From positions 109,962,328 through 110,026,327 of the forward strand of contig CM019064.1 of assembly GCA_009667805.1 (NCBI GenBank): a stretch of 64,000 nt of DNA, read 5' to 3'. Below the pieces are notes generated by a model, which saw only the letters and a program-made list of their open reading frames with translations, did no database searches and was not told where the DNA came from. Origin of the DNA: Leptobrachium leishanense. Taxonomy: Eukaryota > Chordata > Amphibia > Anura > Megophryidae. The translations under genes and the position numbers were made by a program. Of this stretch, positions 45,871 to 58,461 are shown piece after piece (position 1 is the first letter of the stretch; the number at the start of each line of letters is the position of its first letter).

Positions 45871-46580
45871 AGGAGTTATTCAGAAAGCGACGAACTTGCC
45901 ACCGAATTGCACAGAGCTGTGAATTTCATCATACGGTGCAATTTCACGACAGTTCTTCTATTCACTAAGCTGTCAATTCGCCAAATTCTGGTGAATTGAC
46001 AGCGAACTATGATGCAGTTTGCGGCAGATCTGCAATCTTTGACGGTCTTCAGTGGCAGCAAAATTTTCCAAAAGAGAAGTAATGATTAATCTATTCAAAG
46101 AACGCTGAACTGCACCGAAGTGCCAGTGAAATGCACTGGTGGTTCAGTTCGACAAGTTAAACAGGTGAATCCCATGTGGATTCAATAAAAAACAATATTA
46201 TCATTTTTTATATTATTTAAACCATTTATTCTTTTCATTTTCAGCAAATTGTATTTTATTTTTTTGGAACCCCTTTTTTGTATTTTTTACGCTAAATATT
46301 TGACTCCCAGTTTTTTAAAAAGGTATATTTTCTTTATTCTGTAACAGACCTTTTTAATATTTTTTAAGGACCTTTTTTATTATTCAAACACATTTTAATG
46401 CATTTTATTGGTTTAAACAACTATTAGAAGAGTAGCAGAGTTCCTTTTTTTTTTTTGCATTTCGGCACGGTTTGGCGTTCACTTCGTGGGCCAAATGGAA
46501 TCACTGTAGTGCACCGAACTACGCCAAACTACAAAGCAAAAAAATTTCGCTGAAAGTTCGGTGCTTTCTGAATAACCCCT
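45871..46580. mobile_element. Hairpin-ended MITE family, copy 3 (diverged)
   Basis: Ends AGGAGTTATTCAGAAAGC and GCTTTCTGAATAACCCCT, flanked by TAT on both sides. The interior keeps the family order: CAATTTCACGAC, CCAAATTCTGGTGAATTGAC, CCCATGTGGATTCAAT. Confidence 0.7.
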
Positions 46581-46583
46581 TAT

Positions 46584-47711
46584 AAATTGAATTTCAAAAT
46601 CGACAGGAATGTGTGTAACACAGAAACCCATTTTAGAAAGAAACATCCTTACGTTCCTTTAGGGTTGAGCTGGTTCTGCATCTAACATAAAAGGCTTACT
46701 GATTAATTAATAGAACTCCCATTTGTTATCTCTGCACGGAAAGAAACATTTTGCCATATTTTAATTATCACTAAAGTAATTTGAAAGAAGTGCATGTTAG
46801 CATTAATACAGCTTAAGAACAAAAAAGCTAGAAAGCTTAAAGGAGCTAAAGAGCTAAGGTACAATTCTGCTCAACAGACCAGCTAATTGATGTGCTTTAT
46901 TTTAAGATTTCCAGATATAAATTACAATTCACATTAAAAATCTGGTACAAAAAGCTCTGCTAAATACAAATGAATCATACCTGGAAATACAGTTGGTTTA
47001 CTTTCATTCAGGCATACAGTGCTGGACTGTAATTTTTCTGTATTATAAATCTTCTTTGAAGCTCCAATTCTATTGTCATTGCAAATACATTATTAAAACC
47101 ATCTCTCATACACATTTTATTTTTTTCTCTAGTCCCAAGTCGACTTTGCTTTATTTCAAAAGCATTTTATTTTGCATTTTAAACAGATGTGTTGTGCAGG
47201 GATATAAGAATGATTCACTGTTGTTCTTTTATGGTGGCACTGGATATTTGAAACATATTTTACCTTTATATTACTATTATTATTTGTAACAGACGTTTAC
47301 AATTAGGATAGACTATAATTTAAATAAGTTGTCAATTCCATTTTTTGTTCACATTTCCAGTGAAGGTTATTTTGTTTTCAATTTACATTAAATACAGTAA
47401 CAAAAATGTGTACATTTTTAAAAAAACGTTCTACAGAAATATAAGTAATACAAATTGTTTCCAAACATAGTCTCAACATTTGCAATATTGTGATTATGCA
47501 GATGGATTATTCACGAAAAATGTCAAAACATAAATATACATTTCCTCAAATGATGTATGCACGTTCTAAATCAATGTAATTTATTTTTCCTTTCATGACT
47601 TCATCGTACTCAGAAAACACAGTAATATGAATGAAAATAAAGTGTTTTTATATAAACTCATTTATATTGAGAAAGAATTAAGAGCATTGCAAAACAAAGA
47701 AAGCAGACACA
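46584..47711. other. Unassigned AT-rich DNA
   Basis: No gene or element termini recognised. Confidence 0.45.
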
Positions 47712-48611
47712 CAGGGTTATTCAAAGAGATCCGAATGGCTGCCGAAAGGTAACCGAACGCTGAAAATCAGCGTTCGGTTACCTTTCTTGGTCAGTCGGCT
47801 ATCCAGAGAGCAGGCAGTTCGCCAAATGTTGGTGAATTGCCTGCACATAAGGTGCCTGTTCGGTGCCTGTTCAAGGGCAGTGAAATCCCCATAGCTTCGT
47901 CTATTCAGAGAACAAAAACAAGCAGTTAAAAGTTGCAGAATTGCCCTGCCATTCGGTGGCTTCATGCGGCAGATTTATTCAAGCGAATCCCATAGGCTTC
48001 TATGTTAAAAATATTCCCATTTTAATTCAATATCTAATAAACCGTTCATTATAGTATTCTGCAGTGAAAAGTCTCTTTATTTATAGAATTTTTTGGATAT
48101 CTTAAGCATTTTTAGGGATTTTTTTGCCAAAAACGTTTTGCCAATTTTTTATTATTATTTTTTAAATGTATGTTATTTTTTATGTAACAGCCCTTTTTAT
48201 TATCATTCCTTGGACCTCATATGTAAATTTAAGACATTTTCGCTCATTAGTTTCTTTGCAAACAGCGTTTCACTTTTCAAATATTCAAGCAAACTGTTTT
48301 TTTTTTCACTCCATTCGTCTGCAGTGTCGGGTTTTTCTGGCGGCTGTGATTGACTCCTGCTCGGGTTTCTCTGTCGTGTTCGGCGGGGTTTATCCAGATG
48401 TTTTTGCAGGTTTTCGGTGTGCATTCGCCGGGTTTTGCAGTGAGTGTTCGGCAGGTTTGCGGCGGCTTTTCCCTGCACTTCGGCGGCCCTGTGGTGCTTC
48501 TTGAATGCACCGCAGGGTCGTCGAAATGGGATTGCCGACTCGCACTGAATTGAAGAGAACGAAAGGTCACCGAACGTGCGGTGACTTTTTGATTCTCTTT
48601 GAATAACCCTG
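47712..48611. mobile_element. Hairpin-ended MITE family, copy 1
   Basis: A 900 bp element with termini CAGGGTTATTCAAAGAGA and TCTCTTTGAATAACCCTG, flanked by ACA (47709-47711, 48612-48614). A perfect 19 bp-stem hairpin (AAAGGTAACCGAACGCTGA) lies near the left end and AAGGTCACCGAACGTGCGGT near the right. Copies or fragments lie at 26270-26582, 28425-29250, 45871-46580 and 52812-53340. Open frames on both strands in the right third are not supported as genes. Confidence 0.8.
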
Positions 48612-48676
48612 ACAGACTTTAAGATTCCATGCACACTGTGAATATTGTATCATGTGTCTTTAACATGAATTCCTTA

Positions 48677-48826
48677 GGGCAGGTATGTCAAACCTTGCCC
48701 CTCCCCCTCCAATGTTGCTGAACTACAACGCCCATGTTGATTCTCAGAGCATGTATTGCGTTTTATCAATTCTGGTAATTATAGGTCATCTACAACTGGA
48801 GAGGTGGAGTTTGACATTCCTGTTCT
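48677..48826. mobile_element. Small hAT-like MITE
   Basis: Ends GGCAGGTATGTCAAACC and GTTTGACATTCCTGTTC. The flanks CCTTAGGG and TTCTAAGG resemble a decayed duplication. Confidence 0.55.
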
Positions 48827-48832
48827 AAGGCA

Positions 48833-49042
48833 TTAACCCATAACCACTGAGGCCTCCCAGTGTCAAGGCGTGCCTAAAAACAACACGGCGCCGCATAGCA
48901 CACCCTGCAGGGTCTTAAGCGTCCTTCGGCCCGTCTCCTGTCCCAGTGGGTTGAGCATGGCATTGACTGCCAGCTCGCGGCATATAGACCCACCCACTGT
49001 GAGGACAGCACAGCACGCCCCATGGCGGCAAGTGGTTGACAG
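48833..49042. repeat. GC-rich segment, possible TTAA MITE
   Basis: Begins TTAACCCATAACCACTGAGG and ends GGCGGCAAGTGGTTGACAG, which could be weak inverted termini. GC-rich relative to its neighbours. Confidence 0.3.
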
Positions 49043-49067
49043 TAAGGTTTCACTAACAAACACTTGT

Positions 49068-49370
49068 TTAACTCTTTCAATACAAAGCAGTTTTTGCTGA
49101 AAAAATATATATATCTACACATCCCATATGTTATATAAATGTAGGATAAAGAAGTCATTTTACATAAATATTGTTATTTTAAAAAGTGAAAGGAATTAAA
49201 TAATGACAATTTGCTAGTTTTCATGTTTTTATTCCTTACAGAACCTTTGCAAAAATGGAAGGTTCTGAACGCTAGATTGTGTCATTTTTCTTGCTCAGCT
49301 TCTAATGGGTTCTGCATTATTAGTATACAGACAGAAATAGCCTTTTATCAAATCATTGACCATATTAAGT
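49068..49370. mobile_element. Old TTAA-type repeat, copy 1
   Basis: Starts TTAACTCTTTCAATACAAAG. It shares TTTTCTTGCTCAGCTTCTAATG and ATTAGTATACAGACAG-like text with 54177-54410, at clearly lower identity than the other families. Confidence 0.5.
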
Positions 49371-50880
49371 TAGATAATAAAATGGTCAGATATCCTGATT
49401 ATGGGTATTGTGTTGATCATTATGAGATCATTAGCAATGCAGCTTCCAATAAGTACCAGGGACATCACTAATCTTGCTTTTACTTATACCAATTGCCCAA
49501 TTGTAATATAGCTGTTAATATGGAGCAGCTAAGGGTTACTGGCTTGCGTTGACCGCCTTTTTAGCAACTCTCTTGCTCCGGCTGAGCCAGAATAGGGACT
49601 AATGTTTATTGCGATGGACCTTAACCACTGGCACTTACTAAATAACCCATTTGTGGGGCACAAATTAAAAAGTTGAAACAATATAGATATATACGGTATA
49701 AGCATGTGGTCCCTAGTATTTATATATCAGGATCATAAATGGGCATATGATCAGTTCCAGTCACATCACAGGACCATGTAAAGAATAGGGAACATATAGG
49801 CACAATGTATATAATCATGTAATTAAATCAGATGTTTTGTGCAAGAAGATCAGTGACAATCACTTAAGGAGAGATACCAGTGGTAGCGAAGAATCAATGG
49901 GCAAATCGTTTCCCAACCAATGTACCAATAAAGGGCGCTATAGGAGGGAAAACACAGTGTCCATAAATCTATAACTGAGAAACTGCCTGTATTGTACAAC
50001 CTGCTTTACCCAATTTGACCACATTGTTAGTATGTCAGTAATTTGTCAACTCTAAATAACAACTATTTAGATTTGGTATACATATAAAGAAGGAGCTTTA
50101 ATGTTTTAACATCTTTGAATTCAAACAAAAAACCTTTGCATCAGATATAACAATACTACTAAATGTATTTACAGCTAATGTATGCATAATTTAAAATGTT
50201 TTGGAAACCTAAATGACTTTAAAGTCAATAAGCAAAGATATTGCTTTTTTTGCTGCTATTACACAATGTTTACCTCAAGTTACAAAATGATCTCTGCTTA
50301 TTAAATGTCAGCGATATCTTGCCACAGCAACTCGAGTCAATGCCAATGCAAAGGTTATGCAGTCAGACTGACATTACCTTCAAATTAGATTTTTCCTGTT
50401 GTATACCAATACACCTGAGTCTGTAGCACTAATTTCAGACATTTCAGTGACTCACTTTGTCACCTACATGCTCTTTGAATGACAAGCTCCCCAAAGGCGT
50501 ACACTTCTGACAGTGTACAGACCCGTACCATCAATAATGGATTAGTGTATACAAGGCAAAACATTTTAACTCATACTATGCACTTTTACAATGCCGTGTA
50601 TCAAACTTTCTTTCTGTAGTCTGTTCTTTTAGAAATGTATCAAAAAGGAACTCCGCAAAATATTTCATGTTAGACTAGAAAAACCAAACTAAGTGCATTA
50701 CAAAACAGCCACAGTAATCGTTTTAAAGGTGGGAAGTGACAACATGGGTGCAGAATAAAAGAACATAATATGAATTGTAAAAATGGCAATGTACAATGGT
50801 AGAGCTCACAATTATTATAGCGTAGGAGTGGAAGGACAGAGTAGGAAGATATTGAACAGATAAGAACTGAAATCTCCACA
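49371..50880. other. Unassigned DNA
   Basis: No gene or element boundaries supported over 1.5 kb. Confidence 0.4.
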
Positions 50881-52740
<1,860 letters not shown>

Positions 52741-52811
52741 TCTTAATTGATTAAAAAAGATACACTGCAAATAGACTCCAAAAAAGGGTTTCCTAGCTGT
52801 GGCTGCCAATA

Positions 52812-53340
52812 TTATCAAGGATATTCAGAAAGAGCCGAACTGGCCCGAAATTGCACCGAACAGTGAATATCCCAGTACGGTGAAATTTCAGGGCCTCTCA
52901 GCAATTCAAAACCTGGCAAATCACCAGATATTGGCAAATGGCCAGCGAAATATAGTGCCTGTTCGACGGCAGTGAAATCCCCATATAGTAGCAATTGTTA
53001 TTCTGTTCAGAGAACACCGAACAGCAGGGAAATGCCTGATTTCTGTGGTTTCATTCATCAGTTTTAATCGAATGAATCCCATATGTTTCAATGTTAAAAA
53101 TACTCCCCTTTTTTATTCAAAATCTATTCGACCGTTTATTCTTTTAATTTGCAGCAAAAATTCTATTTTTTTTAGGATTGTCTAGGCATTTTTAATGATT
53201 TTTTTGACAAAAAACTGATATTTGATTTTTTTTTAATAGCATTTTTTTTTTATGTAACAGACCTTTTTATTATTATTCATAGGAACTTATATGTTAATTC
53301 CAGACATTTTGGTCCAGTAATTCGTCAGGTATTTATTATT
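52812..53340. mobile_element. Hairpin-ended MITE family, copy 4 (partial)
   Basis: Starts AGGATATTCAGAAAGAGCCG and keeps TCACCAGATATTGGCAAATG and CCCATATGTTTCAATGTTAA. The right end is missing. Confidence 0.6.
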
Positions 53341-53842
53341 GAACAAAGTTACATTTCCCTCTTTTGTAGTATACAGTGTTAGTAGTGCCACACAATTGCA
53401 ATAATTAAAAATATATATCATCATAAGGATTGTATAATTCCTTTACAGCAGGAAAAAATAAATAGATTTAATGTTTTTTATCAAAGCATCTTGGATGCAA
53501 TATACTAACATGTAACGTATGTTTTTTCCATATTTTATCTACAATCTTAACTTTCGTGAGTCATCTGCAGGCAAAGATACAAACTGAGCATATGTCTGAA
53601 ATACTCATTTGCAATATCTGTTTACAGGATTTAACAGTAAATCCAAAATCATTTATTTATTGACTTTAAAGCTTATGAGCAGCCAGAATCCCTAAATCAC
53701 AAACAAGCATCATTTAAATTAATATTTAAATTAAGCCTCTGTGCTTTCAATTTTCAGGTGACATCTAGTGCATCATGAACACCAGCACAGACCTAACTGC
53801 TATCTTAACAAGTCTTATCACTTCATGACATATATAAAATAT
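53341..53842. other. Unassigned AT-rich DNA
   Basis: Nothing recognisable. Confidence 0.45.
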
Positions 53843-54026
53843 ACAGGGCTATTCAGAGAGAGGTGACAACCTTGAGAATTGGCAGGAGAAGAGAACAATC
53901 TAGACCAAATAGCCGATTTAGAAAGTGAGATAAATGGGAGAATTTTTCTGGTTTGGTTATTTTGACCTAGAATTTTCATTTCTCCAGTCATTCTCCTGAG
54001 TTTCACCTTTCTTTGAATATACCTGT
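53843..54026. mobile_element. Short MITE with GGCTATTCAGAGA ends
   Basis: A 184 bp element with ends ACAGGGCTATTCAGAGAGAG and TTTCTTTGAATATACCTGT, likely a miniature relative of the hairpin-ended family. Confidence 0.6.
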
Positions 54027-54176
54027 TTGTGTAATTTATTTTTTTTAATTGTGATTGTGATTATTTTTTCTTTATGTCAAATTCTACATTATTGCACACA
54101 AATATTAAGTTATGGAATTTAAGCACTTCTTATTGAAAAAATAGCCATAACATTTATTTCAACATGAAATTTGTAG

Positions 54177-54410
54177 TTAACACTTAACTGCCTTAGAAAA
54201 GAGCAATTGTGTATATTATTACAGATAGATAAGCTTAAATATTCTGTACATTTGTAAATTTTAATTTTGTATTCATTCATCTTTTACAGAAGTTTTGTAA
54301 TGATGAAAGATCTAGACAGTAGATGGTGTCCCTTATCTTGCTCAATTTAAAATGAGTTTTACATTGTTAGCATACAGGTAGGCAGGGCCTTTTTACCAAA
54401 TACATATAAT
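54177..54410. mobile_element. Old TTAA-type repeat, copy 2
   Basis: Starts TTAACACTTAACTGCC. Diverged partner of 49068-49370. Confidence 0.45.
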
Positions 54411-54649
54411 GTGATACCATGCATTCATAAAATATTCAGAACCCTGTAGAATGACATAAAAACAAAGAAAATGATGAACCTTAAGACATATGCAAGTATG
54501 TAGGGGAAGGGAGTTTAATTGTTTAGGTTGCTAAATCTCCACAACACCATGGACCCTATTCCTTGGTATGCACTAAAACGTCGATGCTAATGGAGAAAAC
54601 CTGCCGCCGCAGGAAGCACTACTGCAAATATCACCTCCTTGAGTCCATA

Positions 54650-54965
54650 GGACAGTGGTTTCCAAATGGTGTGCCACAACACATTAGTGTGTCGGCGGCA
54701 GGCCTCTGGTGTGTTGCCACGCTGGGGAGTAGGGCAAATAATCAATGCCGCAATGCATTGATGCAGAGCATTGATTATAAGCCTGTGGCTCCTCCATCAC
54801 TTTGGGAGGCGCTAAGACCCTGCGTCCTCCCAGCCAGTTGCCTGTATTCCTTGGCAGTGCTGGGAGGAAGTGATCATAACATCACTAACTCCCAGCTTTT
54901 CATGCTACCGCAGGTGGAAGCAAATCCCCTCTTTTGCTGGCTCATTAGAAAGCCATGCAAAGGAA
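54650..54965. mobile_element. hAT-like repeat fragment (CAGTGGTTTCCAAA end)
   Basis: ACAGTGGTTTCCAAATGGTG followed by GTGTGCC words is the left end of a common vertebrate hAT-type repeat. No right terminus found before the minisatellite. Confidence 0.5.
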
Positions 54966-54969
54966 TGTG

Positions 54970-55290
54970 GAAGGATGGGGGGAGGTGATGAACATGAAAA
55001 AGTTGGGTATGATCAAGATGGAGGGAGATGGACATGATAAAGGGGAGAGGCACATGAAAAGTATGGAGGAAGATGAACATAAGAATGGAGGGAGATAGAC
55101 ATGATAAGGGGGGAGATGGACGTAATAAAGATGGAGGGAGATAAACATGATAAGTGGGGAGATGGACATGAAAAGGATGAAGGGAGAAGGACATGATAAA
55201 GCAGGGGGAATGGACTTGGAAGGGGGAGAATTTACATGGAAAAAAGGGAGGAAGAGAAAATGGACATGAGAAGGGGAGGAAGAGGATGAA
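54970..55290. repeat. GGAGGGAGATGGACATGATA minisatellite
   Basis: Purine-rich units of about 22-35 bp (GGAGGGAGATGGACATGATA with variants) repeat for ~320 bp. The antisense open frames through it are repeat artefacts. Confidence 0.85.
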
Positions 55291-55299
55291 ATCACTTCA

Positions 55300-55719
55300 T
55301 ACACATAATAATGAACAGATAATTTACACGGAGCATTAATGAGGGAGAGTAAGTTAATTCACTTTGAAATAACACACTTTATTGATTCATATGTATTACT
55401 TAATGTTTACCAGCGGAGAATACATGTAATTGTAGTGAATACACGTAAATACACCATTAAGTCTATGAAAATTAAATAAAGATTTAAAGATAGAGTATTA
55501 TTTAGTAATATAAGGGTTAGAGTAATGGTCAATGGTCAAAATTGGTCAGCACTTATTAGTGTATTGGTAAGAAAGTATACATTGTAATTAGTATGGGTAA
55601 AGATCCAATAATCATTTATAACACGTGGATTTAGGGACATTTGTACCCATATCAAAGGATTACCATGATAAGCTATGAAGGTTTTTTTTGAAGTATGATG
55701 TTAATAAAATAACCATACA
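55300..55719. other. Unassigned AT-rich DNA
   Basis: Nothing recognisable. Confidence 0.45.
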
Positions 55720-56690
55720 ATATGTTAACCGGTTATGTCCCTATGTCGAGGGGAGTAAAAAGAAGAACGAAGGCGTCGAACAATCGTACAAAATCAAATA
55801 AGATTTCCCCGTTGTGGACTGGGAGGGGAGAATGTGTGTGTAGAGTCTCCCAATAGGTACAACAAGGAAGTAGAGGCATTCCAGGGTGAAGCGCATGAAA
55901 TGCACATGCGCAGAAGAAAGTTCCGTGCATTTCAAGGTGGAACGCGGTCTTGTACAGATATGTGGGGTTTAGAACTCAATTAACCCGAAAGAAAGACTAA
56001 TTAAGTGGACTTGCACATGTGGGCATTATTTGGACTAATAATAATGTAAGCAGCAGGGGATGGGGATATTTATTTAGAAGTATTGTTCCAGCTGATGAAG
56101 TCGGTCTATACCGACGAAACGCGTCCTGGATTAAGATTGTTTTAATAAATCCTTTTTTATCCATCCTGCTGTTCCGGTGTCATTGTGGAGAGGTTTTATG
56201 AGTTTTTCCAAAATAACTCATAGGTGAATACTCCAAGAGCCTGGAGGCTCCGCCTAGAGTGAGTACAAAATTGGCGATTTTCTGTATATAAAGACCAGCT
56301 TTACAGAATCACACTAGGCTCGATTCAGGTCTCTTTTCTTCTCTCACCTACTTATGTAAGAGATCGGGAGAAGAGAAATTTTATCGGGTTCCTGTGAACA
56401 TTGGAAGAAATATCCATAAAACCCAATATATTTAAGCCTGGTTAAGGCTCACAGAATTGGGCTGCATTATTCTCAAGTATGGTGTGTGGAGATGAGGAAA
56501 CCACAATAACAAGAACTCTAAAGTGTATGTGGTGTTTACCTAAAATCTTGAGTGTGCTGTACCCTTTTCTTATTCTGAGATTCTTTTGACTTTGTCAAAT
56601 TAGTTTTTTTGGGGAAACTACCATTGGGGTACGTGGCGACTAACATCGCAAGGTATTAAGGGAATATTCTGGTGTGGCGCTCCACTGATT
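55720..56690 (+). mobile_element. Hammerhead-bearing repeat, probably Penelope-like terminal sequence
   Basis: No reverse transcriptase is present, but the stretch has a hammerhead motif followed by TTTTAATAAATCC, the same layout as the Penelope-like arms (hammerhead, then an AT-rich run). Boundaries are approximate: the left part begins after AT-rich DNA and the right end meets a Tc1 relic. Assignment is inference from the ribozyme and layout. Confidence 0.5.
56087..56130 (+). ncRNA. Hammerhead ribozyme motif, core intact
   Basis: Stem I TCCAG (56087-56091) pairs with CTGGA (56126-56130). CTGATGA lies at 56092-56098, then one extra A, stem II GTCGG-TCTATA-CCGAC, GAAA (56116-56119), a minimal 2 bp stem III (AC/GT with a 2 nt loop) and the cleavage triplet GTC ending at 56125. 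All conserved core bases are present. The extra A and minimal stem III are the same as in 17004-17047. Predicted cleavage between 56125 and 56126. Confidence 0.75.
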
Positions 56691-56960
56691 CTGGCTATAA
56701 CTAAATACAGAGCGCACAGTGCTTTGCACACTTGGATTTGGTATTTTCTGCCATTCTTCTGTACAAATCTTCCGAAGCACTATCCGTTTGGATGGGGACT
56801 ATTTGCAGACAGTTATTTTTCAGGTCTGTCTAGACATATCTGATGGGTTTGAAGCAGGCTCTATCTGGGCCACTGAAGGACAGCCGCAGAATTGTCAGTA
56901 AACCACTGTTATGTTTTCTTGACTGCATGCTTAGGGTCATTGTCCTATTAAAAGGTAAAC
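56690..56960 (-). pseudogene. Tc1/mariner transposase fragment
   Basis: Minus-strand C-terminal part of a Tc1-like transposase in broken frames: DNDPKHAVKKT (second catalytic Asp region), QWFTDNSAAVLQWP, then, shifted, GFKPIRYV and LKNNCLQIVP, and MAENTKSKCAKHCA. The order follows the usual DNDPKH - WP.QSPDLNPIE.LW - W..I....C pattern, but the SPDLNPIE block is degraded. Only about 90 residues remain. Confidence 0.75.
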
Positions 56961-57519
56961 CTTATGCCCAGTATGCACAATGATTTTGATCCAGAAAGAT
57001 TAGAATGTAGATAAAGGTGATGATTTTAGAGGTCAGCAAATGGGTGTGCACCAATGGAATTGTATAAAAGATAATGGGTAGAACAAGGTCTGTATTGCTC
57101 AGGGTCCAGCATCTGTCACCACTAGGGATGAGCGGTTCGGGTTCGGACGGTTCGGGGTTTGACCCGAACTTAGCCTGTTCGAGTAGATCGCGAACACCGA
57201 ACATTTCCGGGTGTTCGCCTCATGGTCGACCACAATGCATTTTCTCACTGGCCTGAAGCTCGTAACTGGCTACAGCCTTGCACCTGACCACAGGTCTGGT
57301 GCAAGACTGGTTCAACACTATGCCAATCACCGCTCAGAGTCCTGATTGGGCAAATTTTGGCCAATCATGGGTTCACAGAGCTAAGTCCCGCAGCACACTA
57401 TATAACGTTTCCACGCCGATTCTGCACGCATTTCAGAGGAGTTTTCAAAGGAGATAGTTGTGTCTTGTTACTGCCGGTCTGCCACGCTACTGGGGGGGTC
57501 TGGGGGTCTCATTTCTACC

Positions 57520-58350
57520 AAATATCAGGGAATTTAGGTGATGTGTGTCTTGTCACTGAGCCAGCAAGTTTTTTGGGGTTTACAACTTTCTTTAAAACAA
57601 TTGTGAATTGAGGTGATCTTCTGGTTTTGTCACTGTGCCAGCAAGTCTTTTTGGGGCTCACAATTTCTTTAAAACATTTGTGAATTGAGGTGATCTGTGT
57701 CTTGTCACACAGCCAGTACCACACAGTATTCTGGGGGTCACAAATTTCTACAAAACATTTGTGAATTGAGGTGATCTTCTGTGTCTCGTCACACAGCCAG
57801 CAAGTTTTTTTGGGCTCACTAATTTCTTTAAAACATTTGTGAATGAAGGTGATCTGTGTCTTATCACACATCCAGTACCACGCTGTATTTTGGGGCTCAC
57901 TAATTTCTACAAAACATTTGTGAATTGAGGTGATCTGTGTCTCGTCACACATCCAGTACCATGCTGTATTTTGGGGCTCACTCATTTCTTTAAAACATTT
58001 GTGATTTAAGGTGATCTGTGTCTTGTCACGCAACCAGTACCACGCTGTATTTTGGGGCTCACTAATTTCTTTAAAACATTTGTGAATTGAGGTGATCTGT
58101 GTCTCGTCACACCTCCAGTACCACGCTGTATTTTGGGGCTCACTAATTTCTACAAAACATTTGTGAATTAAGGTGATCTGTGTCTCGTCACACATCCAGT
58201 ACCACGCAGTATTTTGGGGCTCACTAATTTCTACAAAACATTTGTGAATTGAGGTGATCTGTGTCTCGTCACACATCCAGAACCATGCTGTATTTTGGGG
58301 CTCACTAATTTCTACAAAACATTTGTGAATTGAGGTGATCTGTGTCTCGT
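57520..58350. repeat. 81 bp minisatellite, about ten units
   Basis: Units of GGTGATCTGTGTCTCGTCAC, ATCCAGTACCACGCTGTATT, TTGGGGCTCACTAATTTC and ACAAAACATTTGTGAATTGA. Because the period is 81 bp (27 codons) an antisense frame stays open for 253 codons; it is not a gene. It lies just upstream of the transposase start, where elements 1 and 2 carry different ~70 bp repeats. Confidence 0.92.
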
Positions 58351-58461
58351 CACTGGCTGCCAGCTATCAGTGTGTCTCACTGAGTTATACCAGAGTTCTT
58401 TAAATCTTTATACCAGAGTTGAATCAGAGTTCTGTATATATTAATCTATAAATCACTCACC

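Noticed and set aside
54874..55304. Two antisense open frames rich in His, Pro and Ser
   Set aside because: Produced by the GGAGGGAGATGGACATGATA minisatellite.
57515..58276. 253-codon antisense open frame with a repeating MCDETQITSIHKCF pattern
   Set aside because: It is an 81 bp minisatellite (27 codons), so any frame without a stop stays open; no domain or independent support.
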